The position numbers and the translations under genes are program-made. Under the pieces are notes generated by a model that had not been told where the DNA came from, searched no databases, and was given only the letters and a program-made list of their open reading frames with translations. A DNA stretch of 16,737 nt from an uncultured Succinatimonas sp. (lineage in GTDB: Bacteria > Pseudomonadota > Gammaproteobacteria > Enterobacterales > Succinivibrionaceae), in assembly GCA_937896115.1 (NCBI GenBank), contig CALBLB010000299.1, forward strand, positions 1-16,737. The letters run 5' to 3'. Below are positions 8,184 to 13,824 of the stretch, in pieces. The number at the start of each line of letters is the position of its first letter. Position 1 is the stretch's first letter.

Positions 8184-8477
8184 ATGGAAATTTTAAACGG
8201 TAATCCCGAGGAGATCCGCAAACTCCTCAAATATCCGGCAGTAGTGGATTTTCGCGTGATCGTAGAAAGCCAAGTTGCCGATGCACTCGATCAGGTAAAA
8301 AAAATATGCGATGCAATTGAACCAGGACGCGTCATGGCCTTAAAAGGCCTGCCTCATCCCAGCAGAACCGGACGTTATATTTCCTTTACGTTGCCGGTTA
8401 AGGTAAGTTCATACGAAAATCTGCACCGTATTTACAATGAGGTCGGTGCACTTTCCTGCGTAAAACACGTACTCTGA
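8184..8477 (+). CDS. ybeD: YbeD family protein (DUF493)
   Basis: A 97-residue protein of the YbeD/DUF493 family, small cytosolic proteins with a ferredoxin-like fold whose role is not settled. Recognisable stretches are LLKYPAVVDFRVIV near residues 13-26, GRYISFTLPVKVSSYENLHRIY in the second half (given in part) and the ending KHVL, equivalent to the VRMVL end of the E. coli protein. It is about ten residues longer than that protein, mostly at the N-terminus. TAAGGA ends seven bases before the ATG and overlaps the dacA stop. The dacA-ybeD pair is common in gammaproteobacteria and is usually followed by lipB-lipA, which are replaced here by a sanA-like gene. Confidence 0.9.
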   Translation: MEILNGNPEEIRKLLKYPAVVDFRVIVESQVADALDQVKKICDAIEPGRVMALKGLPHPSRTGRYISFTLPVKVSSYENLHRIYNEVGALSCVKHVL

Positions 8478-8491
8478 AAAATAAGGTTGAA

Positions 8492-9559
8492 ATGAAAACG
8501 GATGGTGATCAGCGTTCCTTTAATCTGCAACTTTCGCATTTTGTAAGGATCTTTGTCTATCTTTGCTGTTTGGGTTCGCTGATCTTCGGAGTGTTTCTCC
8601 TGTTGGCGGTTTTCCGTATCTCAGGAAGCGCCTTCTGGTGTCATGACAACGTAAACGAAGTCCCCTATCACAAAGTAGGCTTACTGCTGGGGACTTCGCC
8701 GCAACAGGCACCGGGAGTACCGAACGCATATTTCACTGCCCGCATCGAAGCAGCCGCTGAGCTTTACCGTCACAAAAAAATAGACTTCATTTTGGCCTCA
8801 GGTGACAACCGCGCCCTGTCTTACAATGAACCTCGCGAAATGCGCAGGGCGCTCGTTAAAGCAGGTGTTCCCAAAGAACGCATCATTTTGGATTTTGCCG
8901 GGATCAGAACTTTAGACAGCGTTTTGTGTGCCAAAAGCGTCTTCATGTTGCAAGATTTCACCGTGATCTCACAAGGCTTTCACAATGAAAGAGCCATTTT
9001 TATTGCCCAAAATGCGGGGCTAAAAGCCGACGGATTCAATGCCATAGAGCCGGGGACTGCATTTTCTCATTTAAAGGTCAGAATTCGCGAATTTTTTGCC
9101 AGGATAAAATGCGTACTCGATATCTATTTTCTTGAAACCGGACCTCATTTCTACGGACCGCACATCAATATAGGTGATAATGCCCTTCCGGTTGAACCTT
9201 CAAACAAGCCTCGTCACCCTACCTCCAAGCCTAAACTTATAAGCGATAACGCCAAAACGCTAAAAGAACTGGCGCTTGCCGAAGAAAAACGTCAGCAGGA
9301 ACTTGAGGCTCTTGCCCGTGCTCAGGAAGAGGCGGTAAGACTTCGGGAACAACAAAACCAAAATGCCTTTAACTCTCAGGAAGACGCAGCGTCTGATGAT
9401 ACGGGAATGGCACAATCTGAGAGTTTAAGCGAGGATGCACAGGAACAGGCTCAGCGCGAAGCTGAATCCACGGCAGCTGACAGTATCAGAGATATAGACA
9501 GAGTACCAAAAGCTTCACCTAAAAAAGAACACCGTACTTTCGGTGATCCTTGGGATTAA
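8492..9559 (+). CDS. SanA-like DUF218 envelope protein with long charged C-terminal tail
   Basis: A 355-residue inner-membrane protein. One membrane segment (about 18-41) follows a short N-terminus, so the body is expected in the periplasm. Residues about 60-200 form the DUF218 domain of the SanA/YdcF type. Visible SanA signatures are KVGLLLGTSP, YFTARIEAAAELY, LASGDN, YNEPREMRRAL, GIRTLDSVLCAKSVF and ISQGFHNERA. SanA affects the envelope barrier to vancomycin at high temperature in E. coli; its biochemical activity is unknown. E. coli SanA is about 239 residues and ends shortly after this domain. Here about 120 extra residues follow: a Pro/Lys stretch, a likely coiled coil rich in Glu, Gln, Ala and Arg (about 255-290), an acidic Ser/Glu region and a basic end. 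It starts 14 bases after ybeD and closes the array, meeting the next gene tail to tail. Confidence 0.85.
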   Translation: MKTDGDQRSFNLQLSHFVRIFVYLCCLGSLIFGVFLLLAVFRISGSAFWCHDNVNEVPYHKVGLLLGTSPQQAPGVPNAYFTARIEAAAELYRHKKIDFILASGDNRALSYNEPREMRRALVKAGVPKERIILDFAGIRTLDSVLCAKSVFMLQDFTVISQGFHNERAIFIAQNAGLKADGFNAIEPGTAFSHLKVRIREFFARIKCVLDIYFLETGPHFYGPHINIGDNALPVEPSNKPRHPTSKPKLISDNAKTLKELALAEEKRQQELEALARAQEEAVRLREQQNQNAFNSQEDAASDDTGMAQSESLSEDAQEQAQREAESTAADSIRDIDRVPKASPKKEHRTFGDPWD

Positions 9560-9591
9560 AAGCTTTTGATGTGAGCAGTGATCATCACGGT

Positions 9592-11220
9592 TCATTCTTT
9601 AGTAAGACTGTAAGTTGTATATCTTCCCTTGTTATGCTTTTGCAAAGTACCTTCTTTGTGAAGGTTTTGCAAAAGCCTGTATGCCTTGTTAGGACCAATA
9701 CCGAGCAAAGTAACAACGTCGGAATTTTTAATCACTTTGGTATTTTCCGCAAGTTGCACGATTTTATCGAGCATTTCTTGTGATGAGTGTTCGTCATTTT
9801 TTTGATTTTTTATATTGCTCAAGCCGCCTAAAGAGTAATACTCTATTTTTTTATTCAGAGTGCAGTCAATTATTTTATTGTTAAGCAGAGTTTCAAGAGC
9901 AACTTGCAACATGGCTCTGGGTATATTTATTTTTAAACTTAACTCACCAAGATCCATGCTCGCGTTTTTGTTCAATAAATACAGAATAAACAGCGACGTT
10001 ATGGATAAATCCTGATTTTTTTGGCTCTGGATCTCAATGAGTTTTTTTACAAATTCCTGATCGCCTGATGACTTTGGGAAAAAGACCGTTACCGTTGATC
10101 CCGTAGATTGACTATAATCGGGCAGACTCTTGCCGTAACGCAACGATCCTTCAAAGATCCTGTCGATCCCCCTTCCCGTTCTTTCCGCAAGTCCTATCCT
10201 CTTCATGACATCCGCAAGTAATGGGTTTCTGCCGTGAGGTTCAACCGTGATGAGATTATTAAGATTTACACCGTCAATAAAACCTCCGGGATTGGATACG
10301 CTCACCCCTTCATCGTTAACAAGGATCGTCACGCGTCCCATGACACTGTAATCCCGGTGACAAAATGCATTTACCACGGCTTCTCTTAATGCCGCCTTGT
10401 CATAGTTGGGAATGGCTATTCTATAAGGTCCCAAAGAATATTCTTTTTCTTCGATTATCTTTTCTATAAAAAAGAATAAGTCTTCTACAGTACTGAGCAA
10501 CGGCTTTTGTATATCCTGATTAAACACGACATCCGAGCCTTTTAATATCTGCAAACTTGTCTTGGATGTCGGGACGAAGCGGGCAACAGCTTCTGAGGTA
10601 CCCACCAAAAGAATTCCGGTTACGGTAGGACAAAGAATATTTTCACTCTCTCTTGCCAACCCCAAAGCTTTACACAAATCATCGTTTGCCAACGATGCCA
10701 AAACCTTATCTCCCTGATAAAAACCGATCAGTCTCCTTAATCTGTCTATCTCAACGTTATCCAACGCGGACATATCTGCTTCATCTACAAGCAAAGCATT
10801 GTAATCAAGCAATCTCAGATCAGAAAGTCTTGTGGCAAATTCGCTTGGGTACATGATCACGTTTTCTGGCTCACCGTTTGCCTTTAAGCGCCGCTGAAGC
10901 ACCCTGCCGGATGCAGTGGAAACAACGGCGTTCAAAGATTTCGGAACGGAAATCTTCAAAACAGGAAGGGTAGTCGGCAAGATCTCGCATCTTACCGAAA
11001 GCGGCGGTACGGTGTTGTTAGCAATAAAGGCTGGCAAGATCAGGGTATTGTTGTGAGACGGATGAACACCGGTGATCTTCCCTGAATCTTCAACCCACAA
11101 GTACAACGCCCCGCCTTCAGTATTGGCCAAAGCAACTACTGCTTCAAAGATCTCTGAATCCGGATACTTTTTCAGATCGCTTTTAAATTCAGCTGTTAAA
11201 GATCCTTTTGCAGGTATCAT
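9592..11220 (-). CDS. AlbA_2 (Schlafen-like) / GHKL ATPase-like / winged-helix regulator
   Basis: A 542-residue multidomain protein, usually annotated as ATP-binding protein or putative transcriptional regulator. Residues about 8-115 are an AlbA_2 (divergent AAA_4, Schlafen-type) domain, with EFKSDL, then IFEAVVALANTEGGALYLWV and DSGKITGV. Residues about 275-375 match the HATPase_c_4 domain (the 'RecG C-terminal' family): REAVVNAFCHRDYS carries the conserved Glu and Asn of an ATP-binding box, followed by SNPGGF and ERTGRGIDRI. Two winged-helix-like DNA-binding segments end the protein, about 405-466 and 483-540. No Walker A motif is seen, and it is not RecG. Start ATG at 11220 has GGAG eight bases upstream. 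It is a single-gene unit, convergent with the sanA-like gene, with paired palindromes in front. Such proteins occur both as regulators and in defence islands; which applies here is unknown. Confidence 0.85.
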   Translation of the reverse strand: MIPAKGSLTAEFKSDLKKYPDSEIFEAVVALANTEGGALYLWVEDSGKITGVHPSHNNTLILPAFIANNTVPPLSVRCEILPTTLPVLKISVPKSLNAVVSTASGRVLQRRLKANGEPENVIMYPSEFATRLSDLRLLDYNALLVDEADMSALDNVEIDRLRRLIGFYQGDKVLASLANDDLCKALGLARESENILCPTVTGILLVGTSEAVARFVPTSKTSLQILKGSDVVFNQDIQKPLLSTVEDLFFFIEKIIEEKEYSLGPYRIAIPNYDKAALREAVVNAFCHRDYSVMGRVTILVNDEGVSVSNPGGFIDGVNLNNLITVEPHGRNPLLADVMKRIGLAERTGRGIDRIFEGSLRYGKSLPDYSQSTGSTVTVFFPKSSGDQEFVKKLIEIQSQKNQDLSITSLFILYLLNKNASMDLGELSLKINIPRAMLQVALETLLNNKIIDCTLNKKIEYYSLGGLSNIKNQKNDEHSSQEMLDKIVQLAENTKVIKNSDVVTLLGIGPNKAYRLLQNLHKEGTLQKHNKGRYTTYSLTKE

Positions 11221-11260
11221 TGCGCAGACTCCGATATGGTTATGGCTTGAGTCTGGCAGA

Positions 11261-11285
11261 TTTTAATACCACGTGTGGATTAAAA
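11261..11285. promoter_or_regulatory. Proximal palindrome, candidate operator 1
   Basis: TTTTAAT-a-CCAC-gt-GTGG-ATTAAAA: 11-bp arms with one unpaired A and a 2-base centre. Its core CCACGTGTGGAT (11269-11280) is nearly identical to the core of the second site. It lies 49-60 bases before the ATG of the AlbA_2 gene, where a bound protein would cover a - strand promoter. The gene product has winged-helix segments, so self-repression is a natural guess. Confidence 0.55.
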
Positions 11286-11294
11286 CTTAATTTT

Positions 11295-11314
11295 TCTATC
11301 CACGCATGGATAGA
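11295..11314. promoter_or_regulatory. Distal palindrome, candidate operator 2
   Basis: TCTATCCA-cgca-TGGATAGA, a perfect 8-bp inverted repeat with a 4-base centre. Its core CCACGCATGGAT (11300-11311) differs from operator 1 only at the two middle bases. The cores start exactly 31 bp apart, about three helical turns, so two bound dimers would sit on the same face of the DNA. Confidence 0.55.
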
Positions 11315-11441
11315 CTTTGCGGATTGAAAAGGCGATATAGCTAAGAACGAAGAAAAATAAAGGGGCTTGGCTTAACTTAACGTATTTGCCGTAAGTTTGA
11401 CGATTACGCTATCCTGATCAGAAAAATTCAGATTGCAGGCT

Positions 11442-11470
11442 AAACAAAAGGCAGGATCATCTCTCCTGCC
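11442..11470 (-). terminator. Rho-independent terminator, second behind dam
   Basis: Read on the - strand: GGCAGGA, a 7-base loop, TCCTGCC, then TTTTGTTT. The stem can grow to nine pairs with one G-U. It lies about 110 bases past the dam stop codon and would keep dam transcripts out of the AlbA_2 gene. Confidence 0.6.
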
Positions 11471-11512
11471 CTAACCGTTTTAAGTAGTCTTTATACTACC
11501 ATGCAACCAACC

Positions 11513-11546
11513 AAAAAAGCCTATAAACCTTGATGCATCAGGGTTT
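11513..11546 (-). terminator. Terminator-like hairpin directly behind dam
   Basis: Read on the - strand: AAACCCTGAT-gc-ATCAAGGTTT, pairing with one wobble, followed after seven bases by TTTTTT (11513-11518). It begins about 30 bases after the dam stop codon. The gap between stem and T-run and the AT-rich stem make it weaker than the one at 11442-11470. The two may act in tandem. Confidence 0.45.
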
Positions 11547-11577
11547 GTTGCCTGTTTAGCTCCTAAACTTAAATTGT

Positions 11578-12438
11578 CTACAGCACGCTTTCTATGTCGT
11601 AATTGGTGATCACCAGCTCCTTGATATCACCGCGTCCTGCTACGTCAGCGTTGATAAAACGCTTGGCATTTAAGGTAGTGATATTAAATTGTTTATACAA
11701 TTCAAAACAAATGGGAGCCGTAGAATTTGACTGCATGAAACGAATGCCGCGCTTATCAAGCTCGCGACAAAAAAAAGCCAAAGTTCTTTGCGCGTTGTCA
11801 TTCCACACCTGAGACTGATACGAAGTAAAATACGATGTTTTGCTTATAGGAGCATAGGGCGGATCAAGATATACAAAAGCATCGTCAGGAATTTCTTTAA
11901 ACAGCTCTACATAGGAGCAACAACGGATGTCGGTATCATTGCGCTTTAGATAATCATGTACTGCAAGTAAATTTTCCTCGTTGCAGATCTTAGGTTCAAA
12001 AGAGAATTTACCAATAGGAGTGTTGAAATGATTCTTGGAGCTGACACGATAAAGACCGTTAAAACAGGTCTTTAAAAGATAAATAAGTCTGGCTGCACGC
12101 TCTACATCAGAACGTTTTTTAAAATTTTTTTCCTTATCCCAGGATCTGATCGCTATATAGCTTTCCTTGTCAAACTTAAAAGTTTTCAAAAGCTCTATAA
12201 GCTCATAGGGTTTATCCTTTAAAACCCTGTATGCTGCCATAAGTTCAGGGTTGCTGTCGTTGATCAGCGCATGCTTAAACTTAAGCGCAAAGAACATGGC
12301 CCCGCCGCCTACGAAGGGTTCTACATATGTTGATATGTCTTTTGGTACGTAACGCATCAACTTTGGTAAACTGCGGCGTTTGCCTCCTACCCATTTAACA
12401 AAAGGATTTACGGCGTGCGCGGGATCCAACTCTTGCAT
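11578..12438 (-). CDS. dam: DNA adenine methyltransferase, DpnM-type Dam (predicted GATC)
   Basis: A 286-residue N6-adenine DNA methyltransferase of the D12 class (alpha group). The AdoMet site begins FVKWVGGKR (13-21) and YVEPFVGGGAMFF (FVGGG at 42-46). The catalytic motif is DPPY at 192-195, followed by APISKTSYFTSYQSQVW. The stretches ALINDSNPELMAAY, ERAARLIYLLKTCFNGLYRV and NHFNTPIGKF are closer to DpnM (M1.DpnII) than to E. coli Dam as I recall them. Both recognise GATC, so that is the predicted site. It is a complete gene. The start codon follows an AGGG eight bases upstream. No endonuclease gene adjoins it, so it looks solitary, with roles in mismatch repair, replication timing or gene regulation possible. 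Neighbours are the rplI operon upstream and the AlbA_2 gene downstream, each with its own signals. Confidence 0.92.
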   Translation of the reverse strand: MQELDPAHAVNPFVKWVGGKRRSLPKLMRYVPKDISTYVEPFVGGGAMFFALKFKHALINDSNPELMAAYRVLKDKPYELIELLKTFKFDKESYIAIRSWDKEKNFKKRSDVERAARLIYLLKTCFNGLYRVSSKNHFNTPIGKFSFEPKICNEENLLAVHDYLKRNDTDIRCCSYVELFKEIPDDAFVYLDPPYAPISKTSYFTSYQSQVWNDNAQRTLAFFCRELDKRGIRFMQSNSTAPICFELYKQFNITTLNAKRFINADVAGRGDIKELVITNYDIESVL

Positions 12439-12471
12439 GAAAATACCCTGTAAGCTAAAAAATCTGAAATA

Positions 12472-12500
12472 ATTTTAAACGAGTTAAGCACATACAACAA
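12472..12500 (-). promoter_or_regulatory. Candidate promoter of dam
   Basis: On the - strand, TTGTTG (12500-12495), a 17-base spacer and TAAAAT (12477-12472) lie about 34 bases before the dam ATG. The -35 overlaps by a few bases the arm of the hairpin that ends the rplI operon. The match is moderate; the spacing is ideal. Confidence 0.4.
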
Positions 12501-12523
12501 CGGCTCCTTATAGGAGCCGTTGT
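12497..12523 (-). terminator. Hairpin ending the rpsF-rpsR-rplI operon
   Basis: A perfect 11-bp stem, ACAACGGCTCC / GGAGCCGTTGT, with a TTATA (+ strand) loop, 19 bases past the rplI stop. The - strand sequence after it is TGTATGTGCTT, only moderately T-rich, so termination may be partial or the hairpin may chiefly protect the 3' end of the message. Confidence 0.6.
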
Positions 12524-12542
12524 GTACATCAAAAAACTAAGA

Positions 12543-12992
12543 TCACTTAGCGATCACGTTAAGCTTGATCTCAGTCTTGACGTCGGCATGAAGCTGAATG
12601 GCAATGGTGTACTCACCCAAAGAGCGGATCACGCCTTCAGGCAGACGCACTTCACTCTTGTGGATTTCAACACCGGCAGCACACACGGCCTCGGCGATGT
12701 CGCGGGTACCCACGGAGCCGAACAACTTGCCTTCATCACCTGCCAAAGCAGAGATGGTGAAAGAGCCGATCTCTTCAAGCTTGGCAGCACGATCCTGAGC
12801 TTCTTTAAGCTCAGCGGCGATCTTAGCCTCAAGCTCGGCACGCTCTGCCTCGAACTTCTCGAGGTTGGCAGGGGTTGCAAGTACGGCCTTCTTGTTGGGT
12901 AACAGATAGTTACGAGCAAAACCGTTGCGAACCTTGACCTTGTCGCCCAAACCGCCTAAACGGCCGATCTTATCTAACAGAATAACTTCCAT
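12543..12992 (-). CDS. rplI: 50S ribosomal protein L9
   Basis: A 149-residue protein, the same length as E. coli L9. L9 binds 23S rRNA domain V near the base of the L1 stalk and reaches along the subunit through a long helix, helping hold reading frame. The N-terminal domain shows the standard MEVILLDKIGRLGGLGDKV and NGFARNYLLPNKKA. The connecting helix (about 42-75) is rich in Glu, Ala and Lys. The C-terminal domain includes FGSVGTRDIAEAV. The ATG has TAGGAG six bases upstream, within the 13-base gap after rpsR. It is the last gene of the operon. Confidence 0.98.
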   Translation of the reverse strand: MEVILLDKIGRLGGLGDKVKVRNGFARNYLLPNKKAVLATPANLEKFEAERAELEAKIAAELKEAQDRAAKLEEIGSFTISALAGDEGKLFGSVGTRDIAEAVCAAGVEIHKSEVRLPEGVIRSLGEYTIAIQLHADVKTEIKLNVIAK

Positions 12993-13005
12993 CTTCGACT
13001 CCTAA

Positions 13006-13236
13006 TTAACGGCCCTGCAGATCAGTGTAAGGCAGAAGAGCCAGATAACGGGCACGCTTGATAGCGGTGGCCAGCTGGCGCTGATACTTAGCGCTGGTGC
13101 CGGTGATGCGGCTGGGAACGATCTTACCGGATTCAGTAACGTAGTTCTTTAAAAGAGCAACGTCTTTGTAATCGATCTCGGTGATGCCTTCAGCTGCGAA
13201 ACGGTTGAACTTACGACGGTGAAAATAACGAGCCAT
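13006..13236 (-). CDS. rpsR: 30S ribosomal protein S18
   Basis: A 76-residue protein, matching E. coli S18 almost end to end: MARYFHRRKF, EIDYKDVALLKNYVTESGKI, PSRITGTSAKYQRQLA and IKRARYLALLPYTD. S18 sits on the platform of the 30S subunit as a heterodimer with S6, whose gene is directly upstream. The single Cys found after RRKF in E. coli S18 is Asn here. AGGGG lies six bases before the ATG and starts right after the rpsF stop codon, only 12 bases away. That gap is where most beta- and gammaproteobacteria carry priB, which is missing. Confidence 0.98.
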   Translation of the reverse strand: MARYFHRRKFNRFAAEGITEIDYKDVALLKNYVTESGKIVPSRITGTSAKYQRQLATAIKRARYLALLPYTDLQGR

Positions 13237-13248
13237 GATATACCCCTA

Positions 13249-13662
13249 TTATTCAGCAGCTTCAGCAGAAGCGTTATCAGCTGCAGGAGCAGCAGTCTCG
13301 GTGTCGGCTTTACGACCGGCATCGTCGTGAGGACGGCGCTCTTCGCGGGTCTTCATCATAGGAGACTCCTCGGTCACTTCGCTGTTGGTGCGGAGGATGA
13401 GGTTACGGATCACAGCATCATTGAAGCGGAAGTTGGTCTCGATGTTGCTGATGGTCTGCTCAGAAGCGAGGCAGTTGATCAGAACATAGTGAGCCTTGTG
13501 CAGCTTCTCGATAGGATAGGCCAACTGGCGACGGCCCCAATTCTCAAGACGGGTGATCTTGCCGCCGTCTTTCTCGATCTCGCCCTTATAGCGCTCGATC
13601 ATGCCCGGGACCTGATCGCTCTGATCAGGATGAACCAGGAATACGATTTCGTAGTTACGCAT
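13249..13662 (-). CDS. rpsF: 30S ribosomal protein S6
   Basis: A 137-residue protein. S6 pairs with S18 on the 30S platform. The ferredoxin-like core (about 1-97) begins MRNYEIVFLVHPDQSDQVPG and includes WGRRQLAYPIEKLHKAHYVL. After ESPMMKTREERR the tail is low-complexity, rich in Ala, Asp and Glu, and ends SAEAAE. E. coli S6 has a similar acidic end that RimK extends with extra glutamates; whether that happens here cannot be seen. AAGGAG lies eight bases before the ATG. The gene follows a strong promoter and a structured leader. It is the first gene of an operon with rpsR and rplI. Confidence 0.98.
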   Translation of the reverse strand: MRNYEIVFLVHPDQSDQVPGMIERYKGEIEKDGGKITRLENWGRRQLAYPIEKLHKAHYVLINCLASEQTISNIETNFRFNDAVIRNLILRTNSEVTEESPMMKTREERRPHDDAGRKADTETAAPAADNASAEAAE

Positions 13663-13670
13663 TTAACATG

Positions 13671-13712
13671 CTCCTTACGGTAAAAATCTGACAGTGCAGT
13701 CATACTGTCAGA
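13671..13712 (-). promoter_or_regulatory. rpsF leader hairpin, candidate S6:S18 autoregulatory site
   Basis: On the - strand, TCTGACAGT, an 8-base loop and ACTGTCAGA form a 9-bp stem (13687-13712). It is followed at once by TTTTT (13682-13686), ACCG (13678-13681) and then the AAGGAG ribosome-binding site of rpsF. S6:S18 complexes are known in several bacteria to bind their own mRNA leader at a structure with a CCG motif near the rpsF start. The layout here fits, but the stem plus T-run could instead be a transcription attenuator. Confidence 0.45.
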
Positions 13713-13755
13713 CAAGGATGCAAACACAGGATTTCTGTGTGACTGAACGCGCTGT

Positions 13756-13783
13756 ATTATACAGCCTTAAGCGCATATATCAA
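13756..13783 (-). promoter_or_regulatory. Sigma70 promoter of the rpsF operon
   Basis: On the - strand, TTGATA (13783-13778), a 16-base spacer and TATAAT (13761-13756). The -10 is perfect and the -35 is 5/6. It lies about 95 bases before the rpsF ATG, leaving an untranslated leader of roughly 85 bases that contains the hairpin described separately. A smaller hairpin, ACACAG/CTGTGT, lies between. Confidence 0.75.
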
Positions 13784-13824
13784 GGATTTTTCACCCTTTT
13801 ACCACGTTGATGGTTAAATAAAAT

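Larger units (their letters stand above)
11221..11577. other. 357-base non-coding stretch between the AlbA_2 gene and dam
   Basis: No convincing ORF lies here. From left to right it holds the ribosome-binding site of the AlbA_2 gene (GGAG, 11229-11232 on the - strand), two palindromes (11261-11285 and 11295-11314), an undistinguished 130-base stretch, and two hairpins with - strand T-runs behind dam. The stretch from about 11190 to 11415 has no GATC, although the window average is one per 95 bases. A weak -10-like TATTAA or TAAAAT on the - strand overlaps the proximal palindrome, with no good -35. Confidence 0.7.

Noticed and set aside
9550..9783. A 77-codon + strand frame starting at the end of the sanA-like gene
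   Set aside because: It lies almost wholly opposite the C-terminal winged-helix part of the AlbA_2 gene and shows no domain of its own.
9592..11220. ATP-dependent DNA helicase RecG
   Set aside because: Similarity is only to the family misleadingly called 'RecG C-terminal'; no Walker A, DExx box or other helicase motif is present.
11397..11402. TTGACG on the + strand as a promoter for a small RNA in the non-coding stretch
   Set aside because: No -10 hexamer is found 15-19 bases downstream, and the strand leads into the reverse side of dam.
11484..11499. Small hairpin GTAGT/ACTAC
   Set aside because: A 5-bp AT-containing stem is expected by chance and has no T-run.
11578..12438. A restriction-modification pair built around the Dam gene
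   Set aside because: The flanking genes are a ribosomal protein operon and the AlbA_2 protein; neither looks like a DpnII-type endonuclease, and the gap holds no ORF.
12522..12902. A 126-codon open frame on the + strand opposite rplI
   Set aside because: Shadow of the L9 gene; the protein has no recognisable domain, and L9 is certain.
13219..13683. A 154-codon open frame on the + strand opposite rpsF
   Set aside because: It is the reverse of the well-recognised S6 gene, has no family resemblance and no convincing ribosome-binding site.
13802..13813. A third copy of the CCACG palindrome near the rpsF promoter
   Set aside because: The half-sites are spaced differently (CCA and TGG six bases apart) and the flanks do not match; probably chance.
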